Of a DNA stretch of 64,000 bases, positions 41,866 through 50,705 are shown one piece after another. The notes under the pieces are model-generated. The model saw nothing but the letters and a program-made list of their open reading frames with translations. It was not told the origin of the DNA and did not search any database. The position numbers were made by a program, and so were the translations under genes. The number at the start of each line of letters is the position of its first letter. The first letter of the stretch is position 1. This DNA comes from Aeromicrobium fastidiosum (GTDB lineage Bacteria; Actinomycetota; Actinomycetes; Propionibacteriales; Nocardioidaceae), in the NCBI RefSeq assembly GCF_017876595.1, contig NZ_JAGIOG010000001.1:2108001-2172000 (forward strand), read 5' to 3'.

Positions 41866-42914
41866 GCGCCACCACTGCGGGCTCGAAGACCAACAGCGGC
41901 AACTTCTTCGAGGACTTCTCGATCGGCCAGGTGCTCGAGCACGCGACGCCGCGCACCGTCACCGAGGGCGACCGAGCCCTCTACAACGCGCTCTACCCGA
42001 CCCGGTTCGCGGTGCCGTCGTCGGCGGAGTTCGCCGCCTCGGTGGGCCTGTCGCCGGCACCTGTCGAAGAGCTCGTCGCATTCCACATCGCCTTCGGCAA
42101 GACCGTCCCCGATGTCTCGCTCAACGCCGTCGCCAACCTCGGCTACGCCGAGTGCCGGTTCCACCGGCCGGTCGTGCCCGGCGACACGCTGCGGACGACG
42201 TCGGAGGTCATCGGCCTCAAGCAGAACTCCAACGGCAGGACGGGCGTCGTCTACGTCCGGTCGACCGCGACCAACCAGCGCGGCGAGATCGCGATCGACT
42301 GGGCGCGCTGGGTCATGGTCCACAAGCGCGATGCGGATGCGCCCGCCCCCGAGACGGTGGTCCCCGACCTGGCCGATGCGGTCGCCGCGGACCAGCTGGT
42401 GCTGCCCGAGGGTCTCGACTTCACGGGCTACGACTTCGCCGCCGCCGGCGAGCCGCACCGCCTCGACGACTACGAGGTCGGCGAGACGATCGACCACGTC
42501 GACGGCGTCACGCTGACCGATCCCGAGCACATGCTCGCGACCCGGCTGTGGCAGAACACCGCCAAGGTGCACTTCAACACCGAGGCCCGTCCCGACGGCA
42601 CCCGGCTGATCTACGGCGGGCACGTCATCTCGATGGCCCGCGCGCTGTCGTTCAACGGCCTCGCCAATGCGCAGCTGATCGCGGCGATCAACGCCGGTGC
42701 CCACGTGGCTCCGGCCTTCGCCGGCGACACCGTCTACGCGTGGTCGGAGGTGCTCGACAAGGCTGAGACGTCCGCGCCCGGCGTGGGTGCCCTGCGGCTG
42801 CGGCTCGTGGCGACCAAGGGCCGCGACGAGACGACGACCCTGCGCGGTGACGACGGGAAGTACCGCGACGGCGTGCTGCTCGACCTCGACTACTGGGCGT
42901 TCGTGCCTCGATGA
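41862..42914 (+). CDS. MaoC-type double-hotdog hydratase, mesaconyl-CoA hydratase-like
   Basis: 350 aa, two hotdog domains. GNFFEDFSIGQVLEHATPRTVTEGD trimmed to its core 'EDFSIGQVLEHATPRTVTEG' and FGKTVPDVSLNAVANLGYAE agree with mesaconyl-CoA hydratase (beta-methylmalyl-CoA dehydratase) of the ethylmalonyl-CoA and related pathways. The second half has LATRLWQNTAKVHFN and RLIYGGHVISMARAL. A general (R)-enoyl-CoA hydratase role is the alternative. ATG at 41862 overlaps the previous stop. The following phosphatase gene also overlaps by 4 nt. Confidence 0.8.
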   Translation: MSATTAGSKTNSGNFFEDFSIGQVLEHATPRTVTEGDRALYNALYPTRFAVPSSAEFAASVGLSPAPVEELVAFHIAFGKTVPDVSLNAVANLGYAECRFHRPVVPGDTLRTTSEVIGLKQNSNGRTGVVYVRSTATNQRGEIAIDWARWVMVHKRDADAPAPETVVPDLADAVAADQLVLPEGLDFTGYDFAAAGEPHRLDDYEVGETIDHVDGVTLTDPEHMLATRLWQNTAKVHFNTEARPDGTRLIYGGHVISMARALSFNGLANAQLIAAINAGAHVAPAFAGDTVYAWSEVLDKAETSAPGVGALRLRLVATKGRDETTTLRGDDGKYRDGVLLDLDYWAFVPR

Positions 42915-43498
42915 GCTCGGCAGATGGTGTGCCGACGGAGCTCTGGCTCGTGCGGCACGGCGAGACCGAGTGGAGCCGCACGGGCCAGCACACGTCCGTC
43001 ACGGACCTCGAGCTGACGGCCGACGGCGAGGCGATCGCCGCACGATTGCAGCACCCGCTGGCCGACCAGCCGTTCGCTCGGGTATTGGCGAGCCCGCGTC
43101 GGCGTGCGCGCCGCACGGCCGAGCTCGCCGGCTTCGCCGCAGCGGACGTCGACGACGACCTCGCCGAGTGGGCCTACGGCGACTACGAGGGCCTGACGAC
43201 GCCGCAGATCCACGAGTCCGACCCGGCGTGGTCGGTCTGGACGGGCGTGACCCCGGGTGGCGAGACGGCGCAGCAGGTCGCCGCGCGCCTCGACCGGGTC
43301 GTCGCCGCTGCCCGTGACATCGAGGGACGCACCCTGGTCTTCGCCCACGGTCACTCGCTGCGGGCGCTGGCGGCCCGGTGGCTGGGCCTCGACGTGGCGC
43401 AGGGACGCATCTTCGACCTCGACACCGCGACGATCTCGGTGCTGGGCGACGACCGCGGCATCCCGGTCGTCCGCCGCTGGAACGTCGCTCCTCGATAG
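42911..43498 (+). CDS. Histidine phosphatase (phosphoglycerate-mutase family)
   Basis: 195 aa. The catalytic RHGET motif (LVRHGETEWSRTG) forms the phosphohistidine; ASPRRRARRTAEL supplies the second Arg, EWAYGDYEG the acid, and FAHGHSLRAL the second His. Such broad phosphatases act on phosphosugars or nucleotides; a mutase is unlikely with this short form. ATG at 42911 overlaps MaoC. A mycobacterial histidine phosphatase gene also lies near the parA/rhlE locus. Confidence 0.9.
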   Translation: MSSADGVPTELWLVRHGETEWSRTGQHTSVTDLELTADGEAIAARLQHPLADQPFARVLASPRRRARRTAELAGFAAADVDDDLAEWAYGDYEGLTTPQIHESDPAWSVWTGVTPGGETAQQVAARLDRVVAAARDIEGRTLVFAHGHSLRALAARWLGLDVAQGRIFDLDTATISVLGDDRGIPVVRRWNVAPR

Positions 43499-43507
43499 CC
43501 TGATGCC

Positions 43508-44335
43508 GTGCGCATCGACCTCCACACCCACTCGAACCGCTCCGACGGCACCGACACGCCCACCGAGCTGATCGACCACGCCGCTGCGGCAGGTCTCGAC
43601 GTCGTCGCGATCACCGACCACGACTCGACCGCCGGGTGGGACGAGGCGCAGGTCGCGGCCGACCGGGCGGGCATCCGGCTGGTCCGCGGCATCGAGATCT
43701 CCACGATGCTCGACGGTGTCAGCGTCCACCTGCTCGGCTACGGCTTCGACCCGGCCGACGAGCCGCTGCTCGCCGAGCTGCGGCGCATCCTCGACGGACG
43801 CGACGACCGCCTGCCGACGCTGCTGGCGCAGCTCGCCGAGCACGACATGCCGCTGACGGTCGACGACGTCGTGGCGCAGTCGGGCGCGGCGGCGGCGTCG
43901 GGACGACCTCATGTGGCCGATGCCATGATCGCCGCCGGATACGTCGCCGACCGCGACGAGGCCTTCCGTGACTGGCTCTACGACGACGGCCCGGCCTACG
44001 TGGCCCGCTACGGAGCGCCGCTGTTCGAGGCGGTCGACCTCGTGGCGGCGGCCGGCGGCGTCACGGTCGTGGCCCACCCGTGGGCCCGCAAGGGTCGTCG
44101 GGTGCTGACGCCCGAGGTGCTCGGCGATCTCGCGGCCCGCGGACTGAGCGGCATCGAGGTCGACCACGTCAACCACGCGCCCGAGGTGCGGGACGAGCTG
44201 CGGGCGCTGGCCACCGACCTCGACCTCGTCGTGACGGGCTCGAGCGACTACCACGGCACCGGCAAGGGGCCGGAGTTCCACCTCGGGGCCAACACGACGG
44301 CCCCCGACCAGCTCGAACGACTGCTGCGACGCTGA
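43508..44335 (+). CDS. PHP-domain phosphoesterase
   Basis: 275 aa. DLHTHSNRSDGT, AITDHDST and GIEISTML in the N-terminal half, VVAHPWAR and GSSDYHGTG in the C-terminal half supply the metal-binding His/Asp set of PHP phosphoesterases. Closest characterised relatives are 3',5'-nucleoside bisphosphate phosphatases and RNase AM (YciV), which trim short RNAs or hydrolyse pAp. GTG start at 43508, 9 nt after the phosphatase gene; likely the last gene of that operon. Confidence 0.88.
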   Translation: MRIDLHTHSNRSDGTDTPTELIDHAAAAGLDVVAITDHDSTAGWDEAQVAADRAGIRLVRGIEISTMLDGVSVHLLGYGFDPADEPLLAELRRILDGRDDRLPTLLAQLAEHDMPLTVDDVVAQSGAAAASGRPHVADAMIAAGYVADRDEAFRDWLYDDGPAYVARYGAPLFEAVDLVAAAGGVTVVAHPWARKGRRVLTPEVLGDLAARGLSGIEVDHVNHAPEVRDELRALATDLDLVVTGSSDYHGTGKGPEFHLGANTTAPDQLERLLRR

Positions 44336-44350
44336 TCCGCTCGAGGAGCG

Positions 44351-45088
44351 TCAGCCGGTGGGCCCGAACTGCTCGACCCTGACGGCGTCGCTGCGGACGC
44401 CTGCCTCACCGAGGATGCGTCCGACGAAGCTGACGAAGCCGACCGATCCGCACACGTAGGCCCGCTCGATGCCGTCGGCCAGCGGCACGAGCTCGTCGGG
44501 GTAGAGGTGCGCTGCCACGCGCTCCGAGCCGTCGGCCAGCGGCTGGTTCTCGCGGGTCAGCGCGATGAACGCGCCGTACTCCTCCAGCTCGTCGGCGTAG
44601 GGCAGTCGGTCGCGGGTCTGCGCCGACGCCGCGATGCGCATCAGGGGCTCGGTGCCCGTGCGGCGGGCGTAGCGAGCCATCGAGACGAACGGGACGACGC
44701 CCGAGCCGCCGGCCACGCACAGCGACGGCGTGGTGCCGCCCCAGACGAACCAGCGTCCGATGGGGCCGCGCACCTCGAGCTCGTCGCCGACCTCGACGAC
44801 GTCGTGCAGGAAGCCCGAGACCTCACCGCGGGGCAGGCACTCGATCATGACCTCGACGAGCGGGTCGGTCGGGTCGGACGCGATCGAGTACGAGCGCTGC
44901 GCGGTGTAGCCGTCGGGTGCCCGCAGCCGGATGACGTAGTGCTGGCCCGGCACGTGGTCGTGACGGTCGGCGACCTCCATGCGCAGCTTCACGAAGGTCG
45001 CGCCGACGTGCTCGACCTCGCGCACCGTCGCGGTCGTCCACGAGCTCGCGACGGGCTCGGGCAGCACCTCGCCCGGAGCGTCCGTCAT
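44351..45088 (-). CDS. Flavin/NAD-dependent ferredoxin reductase-type oxidoreductase
   Basis: 245 aa. The FAD-binding domain has RSYSIASDPTD; the NAD-binding domain has CVAGGSGVVPFVSMAR and a terminal VCGSVGFVSFV. There is no plant-type [2Fe-2S] domain, so it is a two-domain reductase of the FNR superfamily. It probably passes electrons to or from the sulfite-oxidase-like molybdoenzyme encoded just upstream, since starts and stops overlap by 4 nt (45085-45088). ATG at 45088. Confidence 0.88.
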   Translation of the reverse strand: MTDAPGEVLPEPVASSWTTATVREVEHVGATFVKLRMEVADRHDHVPGQHYVIRLRAPDGYTAQRSYSIASDPTDPLVEVMIECLPRGEVSGFLHDVVEVGDELEVRGPIGRWFVWGGTTPSLCVAGGSGVVPFVSMARYARRTGTEPLMRIAASAQTRDRLPYADELEEYGAFIALTRENQPLADGSERVAAHLYPDELVPLADGIERAYVCGSVGFVSFVGRILGEAGVRSDAVRVEQFGPTG

Positions 45089-45696
45089 GCGTCGCCCTGG
45101 TAGCGCTGCTCGAGCCACGGGTCGCCGCGGTCGTGGTAGCCGTTGCGCTCCCAGAAGCCCTGCTCGTCGTGGTCGCGCAGCTCGAGGCGCGTGATCCACT
45201 TGGCCGACTTCCAGAAGTACAGGTGCGGCACGAGCAGCCGGACGGGGCCGCCGTGCTCGGGCGTCAGCGGCTTGCCATCGAACTCCCACACGATCCAGGC
45301 CTTGCCGTCCGTGATGTCGGCCAGTGGCAGATTGGTCGTGTAGCCCGTCGTGGACGTCGCGAAGACGTGGGTCGCCTCGGGCTTGACGCCGGTGATCTCG
45401 AGCAGGGTGTCGACGCTGACGCCCGTGAACGTCGTGTCGAACTTGGTCCACGTCGTGACGCAGTGGATGTCGCCGAAGTAGGTCGAGCCGGGCAGCGCGT
45501 GGACGCCGCGCCAGTCCCACGTCGTCGGGGTGTCGACCAGCCCGTCGACCGTCATGGTCCACGTGTCGACGTCGACCTGCGGCGTCAGCTCGGCCGTGAG
45601 CGTCGGCCAGCCGGCACCGGTGTCGTACTGGCCGGGTGGCAGCCGGTCGTCGCCGCCGCGGCGGTCGCGACCGGTGAATCCTCGGGTGATGGCCAT
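45085..45696 (-). CDS. Sulfite-oxidase-fold molybdopterin oxidoreductase
   Basis: 203 aa. The conserved Mo ligand Cys is in DIHCVTTWTKFD, preceded by TWDWRGVHALPGST and followed by TGYTTNLPLAD and HGGPVRLLVPHLYFWKSAKW, all of the sulfite oxidase/YedY (MsrP) catalytic domain. It lacks the dimerisation domain, a signal peptide and a heme, so this is a short cytoplasmic form. The substrate is unknown. The ATG at 45696 shares a base with the hydrolase stop (TGATG) and overlaps the reductase gene by 4 nt, implying a three-gene unit. Confidence 0.87.
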   Translation of the reverse strand: MAITRGFTGRDRRGGDDRLPPGQYDTGAGWPTLTAELTPQVDVDTWTMTVDGLVDTPTTWDWRGVHALPGSTYFGDIHCVTTWTKFDTTFTGVSVDTLLEITGVKPEATHVFATSTTGYTTNLPLADITDGKAWIVWEFDGKPLTPEHGGPVRLLVPHLYFWKSAKWITRLELRDHDEQGFWERNGYHDRGDPWLEQRYQGDA

Positions 45697-46571
45697 CAGT
45701 CGGTCTCCTGGTCCTTGTCGACGACGGTGGGGCTGGGTTCGGGCAGGTGCTCGCGCAGGAAGGGCAGCCAGTCGGCCACGAGCGCCGTGGGGTTCTCGAC
45801 GGCGGGGGAGTGCGCCGAGTCGGGGACGACGTGCACCTCGGTGCCCAGGCGCTCGGCCATGAGCTGCTGCACGTCGTGCGGCCACGCGTCGTCGTCGACC
45901 CCGCGCCCGACCCACACCGGCACGCCGAGGCGGGCGACGTCGTCGACGATGTCGGGGGCGTCGATCAGCAGCTGGGTCATGGCGCGCAGCGACCTGGGGT
46001 CGTTGGACGTGAACCGCCTGGCCAGGAACGCCGTGATCTGCGCGGGCCGGCGCACGCCCTGCTCGCGCAGCTCGTGCACCTGCAGCAGCGGCACCTTGCC
46101 GATCGCGCTCGCCAGGCGGCGCAGCGGTCGGGTGGGCGAGTCGCCGAGGGCACCCGGACCGGTGCAGAGCAGGCTGAGGCCCAGCCACGGCGACGGATCG
46201 GCGACGACCGCGTGCTGCGACACGAGCCCGCCGAAGGAGTGGCCCAGCAGGTGGGATCGCTCGTGCCCCGAGGTGGCCCGCACGGCGGCGGCATCGGCGG
46301 CGAAGGCCTCGAGGGTGAACTCGTCGTCGGGCCCGGCCGACGTCTCGAACTGGCCGCGCTGGTCGTACGTCGTGGCGTCGAGACCGGCCGCAGCCAGCAG
46401 CGGCAGGACGGGGGTGAGGTCTTCCTTGCTCCCCGTCCAGCCGGGCACCAGGAGGACGTGTCCCCGTGGCTGCTCGACCCTGATGACGTGGGCCGCGAAC
46501 CGGCCACGGGACGTCTCGATCGTGATGGCCTCGACGCCCGGAGGCAGCTCGAGCGTGCGCGGGACGCTCAT
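45696..46571 (-). CDS. Alpha/beta hydrolase
   Basis: 291 aa. Oxyanion LVPGWTGSKED, nucleophile elbow GHSFGG, an acidic residue in VPVWVGRGVDDDAW and the late His in DSAHSPAVEN complete an alpha/beta hydrolase triad. The specific substrate is unknown. First gene of the operon with the short molybdoenzyme and the reductase; translational overlap suggests it serves the same pathway, for instance releasing or processing the molybdoenzyme substrate. ATG at 46571. Confidence 0.87.
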   Translation of the reverse strand: MSVPRTLELPPGVEAITIETSRGRFAAHVIRVEQPRGHVLLVPGWTGSKEDLTPVLPLLAAAGLDATTYDQRGQFETSAGPDDEFTLEAFAADAAAVRATSGHERSHLLGHSFGGLVSQHAVVADPSPWLGLSLLCTGPGALGDSPTRPLRRLASAIGKVPLLQVHELREQGVRRPAQITAFLARRFTSNDPRSLRAMTQLLIDAPDIVDDVARLGVPVWVGRGVDDDAWPHDVQQLMAERLGTEVHVVPDSAHSPAVENPTALVADWLPFLREHLPEPSPTVVDKDQETD

Positions 46572-46595
46572 GCGTCCCGCCCGGGCAGACGGGAC

Positions 46596-47354
46596 TCAGC
46601 GCCCACGCTTGGCCATCCGGGTCACGAACGATGCCGGCAGGTGCCGGGCGAGCGAGGCGAGCACCTTGTAGCGCAGCGACGGGACGGACAGCGGCTTGTC
46701 GCGGGCGAGGTCGGCCAGCGATGCCGCGACGACCTTGTCGGCCTTGAGCCACATCCAGCGCGGCACCCCGCTGACGTCCATCTCCCCGCGCTGGTGGAAC
46801 TCCGTGCGGACGAAGCCCGGGCACAGCGCCTGCACCGAGATGTTGACGTCGTCGTAGTGGACGTCGGCCCAGCGCGACAGGTTGACCAGCCACGCCTTGT
46901 GCGCGGAGTAGACGCCGCGAGGGGTGAAGGCCGCGACGCTCGCGACGTTGATGATCTGGCCGCCCCCGCGACCGGCCATCGACTTGATCGCCGCGTCCAT
47001 CAGGTGCATCGGCGCGCGCACCAGCAGGTCGAGCTGCCGATCCTCGTCGGCGATGTCGGTCGTGCCGAACCAACCCGCCAGCGACGCGCCCGCGTTGTTG
47101 ACCAGCAGGTCGACCGGACTGGTCGAGTCGGTCAGCGCGTTGGCGGCCAGCTGCATGCCGGCGTCGGTCGACAGATCGGCCGTGACGACGTCGACCTCCA
47201 CCCCGCTGGCGGTGCGGATCTCAGCTGCGACGGCCTCGAGCCGGTCGGTCGTGCGGGCCACGATGACGAGGTCGTGACCCCGCCGGGCGAGCTCGTCGGC
47301 GAAGGCCCGGCCGATGCCAGATGTCGCCCCGGTCACCAGCGCACGACGTGTCAT
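46596..47354 (-). CDS. Short-chain dehydrogenase/reductase
   Basis: 252 aa classical SDR. TGATSGIGRA cofactor loop, NNAG, the catalytic Ser in NVASVAAF and YSAHK (Tyr/Lys). Residues after the NADP loop (ARTTDRLEAV) suggest NADP preference. The long C-terminus with RWMWLKADKVVAASL is found in actinobacterial oxidoreductases of lipid metabolism. 24 nt upstream of the hydrolase on the same strand, so possibly in that operon. ATG at 47354, divergent from parA. Confidence 0.9.
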   Translation of the reverse strand: MTRRALVTGATSGIGRAFADELARRGHDLVIVARTTDRLEAVAAEIRTASGVEVDVVTADLSTDAGMQLAANALTDSTSPVDLLVNNAGASLAGWFGTTDIADEDRQLDLLVRAPMHLMDAAIKSMAGRGGGQIINVASVAAFTPRGVYSAHKAWLVNLSRWADVHYDDVNISVQALCPGFVRTEFHQRGEMDVSGVPRWMWLKADKVVAASLADLARDKPLSVPSLRYKVLASLARHLPASFVTRMAKRGR

Positions 47355-47413
47355 GGACCAAGCATGCCAAATGATCGCGCGTGCGGCCGCCCGCGGTGGT
47401 CATCGGTGACACA

Positions 47414-48205
47414 ATGACGATCGTGACGACGACGATCGCAGTGGCCAACCAGAAGGGCGGGGTCGCCAAGACGACCACCGTGGTGTCCCTCGGGGCAGCG
47501 CTCGCCGAGCTCGGGCAGCGCGTCCTGCTGGTCGACATCGACCCGCAGGGCAGCCTGACGTTCTCGCTCGGCATCGACCCCGAAGACCTCGAGGTCACGG
47601 TCGCCGAGGTGCTGCTGGGCACGCGCCAGGCCGATGACGCGATCGTCATCACCGACGACGGCATGCACCTGCTGCCCGCCAACATCACCCTGACCCAGGC
47701 CGAGGAGAGCCTCGTCGGGCGCACGGGCCGCGAGCAACGGCTGCGGGTCGCCCTCGACAAGGTCGCCGACGACTACGACTGGATCCTGATCGACTGCCCG
47801 CCGACGCTCGGCGTGCTGACGGTCGGTGCGCTGTCGGCGGCGCAGCGGGTGCTGATCCCGCTGCAGGCCGAGACGCTCTCGCACCGCGGCGTCGGCCAGC
47901 TGCTCGACACGATCCACGACGTCCGGCAGTTCATCAACCCCAAGCTCGAGATCATGGGCGTCCTGCCGACGATGTACGACGGACGCACGACGCACGCGCG
48001 CAACGTCCTGCAGGCGATCGAGGAGACGTACGACCTTCCGGTCGTGCTGCCGCCGATCCCCAAGACGATCCGGTTCGCCGAGGCACCTGCGATCGGACGC
48101 AGCGTGCTGTCGACCGCCAAGAACCACAAGGGGGCCGACGCCTACCGTGCCGTCGCGGCGTCGATGCTCGCGGCCGACAAGAAGCCGTCCCGCAAGAAGA
48201 AGTGA
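47414..48205 (+). CDS. Orphan ParA/MinD-type ATPase
   Basis: 263 aa. Deviant Walker A NQKGGVAKTTT, Walker A' VDIDPQGSLT and Walker B LIDCPPTLG. ParA ATPases position DNA or protein cargo on the nucleoid or membrane. No parB or parS lies nearby, and in mycobacteria an equivalent soj-like gene also sits near rhlE, so this is not the chromosome-segregation ParA. ATG at 47414 is preferred over upstream GTG/ATG; GTG at 47423 is also possible. A C-terminal Lys-rich tail may touch nucleic acid or membrane. Confidence 0.85.
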   Translation: MTIVTTTIAVANQKGGVAKTTTVVSLGAALAELGQRVLLVDIDPQGSLTFSLGIDPEDLEVTVAEVLLGTRQADDAIVITDDGMHLLPANITLTQAEESLVGRTGREQRLRVALDKVADDYDWILIDCPPTLGVLTVGALSAAQRVLIPLQAETLSHRGVGQLLDTIHDVRQFINPKLEIMGVLPTMYDGRTTHARNVLQAIEETYDLPVVLPPIPKTIRFAEAPAIGRSVLSTAKNHKGADAYRAVAASMLAADKKPSRKKK

Positions 48206-48227
48206 CGCCCGCGGGCCCGCGGCTACG

Positions 48228-48962
48228 ATGGGACGCGTGTCGAAGCATCGCGCCAGTCGCCGAGAGGTCCGCCCGCCCCGCCGGATGAGCATCCTCGCGC
48301 TGGCGCTGGGCGTCACGATCGTCGTCGGCGGCACCGCGGTGGGCGTGCTGCCCCAGCTGCGCAGCGACACCGCGGCCGCGGGGCAGTCGTCCTTGAGTGA
48401 CGCCGCCCGTGTCGCGTCCTCCGAGACGTCGTCGTTCGTGCAGGTCGACCCGCCCGCGCCCGACCCGGCGTCCGACACCGATCTCGACGCAGACGCGGTC
48501 GACGTCGAGGCGCTCCAGGACGAGGTCGATCGGGCCGCCGATCCCGCTGTCGACCCGGGGCTGCCGGCCGACTCCGGTGACGGGCGGCGCATCGTGTTCT
48601 CCGAGAGCGACCAGCGGGTGTGGCTCGTCGGCGACGACGGCTCCGTCGAGCGCAGCTACCTCGTGTCGGGCAGCCGGTTCGACAACCTCGACCCCGGCAC
48701 GTACGCGGTGCAGTCGAAGACGCGTCAGGCCACGGCCTTCGACTACAGCGGGACGATGGAGTACTTCGTGCGGTTCGCGACGGGCTTCAGCGAGCCGATC
48801 GGGTTCCACTCGGTCCCGCGCGACAACAGCGGCGTCCTCGAGCAGACCAAGGCCCAGCTCGGCACGCCCCTGTCGGCCGGCTGCGTGCGGCAGTGGGAGC
48901 CCGACGCGATAGCCCTGTGGGAGTTCGCGCCGGTCGGCACCACGGTCGTCGTCACCGCCTGA
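48228..48962 (+). CDS. L,D-transpeptidase-fold (YkuD-like) exported protein
   Basis: 244 aa. An N-terminal basic segment and transmembrane helix (MSILALALGVTIVVGGTAV) are followed by an acidic linker of about 70 residues and a YkuD-like domain with RIVFSESDQRVWLVGDDG, IGFHSVP and LSAGCVRQ, the His and Cys of the ErfK/YbiS active site. It would cross-link or modify peptidoglycan, or act as a related amidase. ATG at 48228; GTG at 48237 is an alternative. Followed by an 18-bp-stem terminator shared with the convergent helicase gene. Confidence 0.85.
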   Translation: MGRVSKHRASRREVRPPRRMSILALALGVTIVVGGTAVGVLPQLRSDTAAAGQSSLSDAARVASSETSSFVQVDPPAPDPASDTDLDADAVDVEALQDEVDRAADPAVDPGLPADSGDGRRIVFSESDQRVWLVGDDGSVERSYLVSGSRFDNLDPGTYAVQSKTRQATAFDYSGTMEYFVRFATGFSEPIGFHSVPRDNSGVLEQTKAQLGTPLSAGCVRQWEPDAIALWEFAPVGTTVVVTA

Positions 48963-49016
48963 CCCGTCCGACCGGACAGACCGATCTCTCGACGTTCGCG
49001 TCGTCCCTGCGCCCTG

Positions 49017-49060
49017 AACGCCGAAGGATCCGTCCCCGGGGAGACGGATCCTTCGGCGTT
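49017..49060. terminator. Bidirectional terminator, 18-bp perfect stem
   Basis: Arms 49017-49034 and 49043-49060 (AACGCCGAAGGATCCGTC and its complement), loop CCCGGGGA. Lies between convergent genes ending at 48962 and 49074. No T-tract. Confidence 0.88.
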
Positions 49061-49073
49061 GCGGGTCTGGCCG

Positions 49074-50597
49074 CTACTCGGGGGTGGTGCCGGACTGGTT
49101 GGTGCGCGTACGGGTGCGGGTGCGCCTGCGGATGCGGGGCGCGTCCTCGCCGGTCGGCAGAGGTGCCGGAGCGTCCTGCGCCGCCGGAGCCTTCTCGCGG
49201 GCGGGACGATCGCCGCCGCGCCCGCCGCCGTTGCCGCCACCGCGGTTGCTCGCGCCCCGGTTGCCGCCGCCCTCGCCGCCGCGTCCGCCCTCACGCTTGC
49301 CGCCGTCACGTCCGCCGCGGCTGCCACCGTCACGCCCGCCACGTCCACCGCGGTCATCGTCCTTCTTGGGCTCGCGCGGTGACGCGGCCTTGAGGCGACC
49401 CTTGACGTTGGGGTCGATGCCGAGGTCGTGGAACAGGTGCTCGGACGTCGAGTAGGTCTCCTGCGGCTCGTCGAACGGCAGGCCCAAGGCCTTGTTGATG
49501 AGCTTCCAGCGCACGAGGTCGGCCCAGTCGACGAACGTCACCGCGATGCCCGAGGCTCCCGCGCGACCCGTGCGGCCGATGCGGTGCACGTAGGTCTTGT
49601 CGTCCTCGGGGCAGTTGTAGTTGATGACGTGCGTGATGCCGGCGACGTCGATGCCACGGGCCGCGACGTCGGTGGCCACGAGGATGTCGATCTTGCCCTC
49701 GCGGAACCGGGTCAGCGCCTTCTCGCGGGCGGGCTGCGCCATGTCGCCGTGCAGGGGCGAGGCGGGGAAGCCCCGGTCGATCAGCTCGTCGGCGACCCGC
49801 TGGGCCGTGCGCTTGGTGCGCGTGAAGATGATGACGCGTCCGACGTCCTCGGCCTGCAGGATGCGCCCGACGATCTCAGGCTTGTCCATGTCGTGGGCCT
49901 GCCAGACGAACTGCGCCGTCGCCGGCACCATCTGGCTGTCGTCGTCACCGGACTCGGCGCGGATGTTCATGGGGTGGCGCATGTGCTTGCGCGCCAGGCC
50001 CACGATCGCGCCCGGCATGGTCGCCGAGAACAGCATCGTCTGGCGCGACTCGGGCGTCTTGGCCAGCAGCGACTCGACATCGGGCAGGAAGCCCAGGTCG
50101 AGCATCTCGTCGGCCTCGTCGAGCACCAGCGTGCGGATGTGCGACAGGTCGAGCGCACCACGGTTGGCCAGGTCGAGCAGGCGTCCGGGCGTGCCGACCA
50201 CGATGTCGACGCCGGCGGTCAGCGCATCGAGCTGCGACTCGTAGGGGACGCCGCCGTAGATCGTCAGGTTGCGGGTGCCGCGTCCCTTCGAGGCGACGGC
50301 CACGTCGCTGGCGACCTGGATCGCGAGCTCGCGGGTCGGCGCGACGATGAGGGCCTGCGGCTTGCCGGCGAGCTCCTCGTCGTAGTCGGCGTCGGCGGGC
50401 AGCGAGATGCGCTGGATGACCGGGATGCTGAACGCCAGCGTCTTGCCGGTGCCGGTGCGCGCCTGGCCGATGAGATCGGTGCCCTGGAGAGCGACGCCGA
50501 GCGTCATCTCCTGGATCGGGAAAGCTTCTTCGATGCCGACGGCGATGAGCGCATCGGCGATCTCGGGCGTGACGCCCAGATCTTTGAACGTAGTCAG
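49074..50597 (-). CDS. rhlE: DEAD-box RNA helicase, RhlE-type, with apparent CUG start
   Basis: About 507 aa. Q-motif region TTFKDLGVTPEIADALIAVG then PIQE, Walker A ARTGTGKT, VLDEADEMLD, SATMPG, VATDVAARGID and HRIGRTGR motifs in order; a Gly/Arg-rich tail (about 395-480) that would bind RNA. The role is RNA unwinding in ribosome assembly or decay. In the frame, no ATG/GTG/TTG occurs upstream of 50507, but that start would remove the Q-motif. CTG at 50595-50597 gives MTTFKDLGV, like homologues. A weak GAGAAG precedes it. Confidence 0.88.
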   Translation of the reverse strand: MTTFKDLGVTPEIADALIAVGIEEAFPIQEMTLGVALQGTDLIGQARTGTGKTLAFSIPVIQRISLPADADYDEELAGKPQALIVAPTRELAIQVASDVAVASKGRGTRNLTIYGGVPYESQLDALTAGVDIVVGTPGRLLDLANRGALDLSHIRTLVLDEADEMLDLGFLPDVESLLAKTPESRQTMLFSATMPGAIVGLARKHMRHPMNIRAESGDDDSQMVPATAQFVWQAHDMDKPEIVGRILQAEDVGRVIIFTRTKRTAQRVADELIDRGFPASPLHGDMAQPAREKALTRFREGKIDILVATDVAARGIDVAGITHVINYNCPEDDKTYVHRIGRTGRAGASGIAVTFVDWADLVRWKLINKALGLPFDEPQETYSTSEHLFHDLGIDPNVKGRLKAASPREPKKDDDRGGRGGRDGGSRGGRDGGKREGGRGGEGGGNRGASNRGGGNGGGRGGDRPAREKAPAAQDAPAPLPTGEDAPRIRRRTRTRTRTNQSGTTPE

Positions 50598-50705
50598 GGT
50601 CTTCTCGAATTCTTCAGATTCGTGGGATTTCCGCTGCCAGTCTAACGTCTTGGAGCCCCGTGGTCGTCGAGCCCGCCGCCGGGGCGCACGCTACGCTCCA
50701 CAGTC

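Noticed and set aside
47414..48205. Chromosome partition locus (parAB/parS) near an origin
   Set aside because: No parB, parS-like sites, dnaA, rnpA or rpmH nearby; the orphan ParA next to rhlE is a conserved non-origin arrangement.
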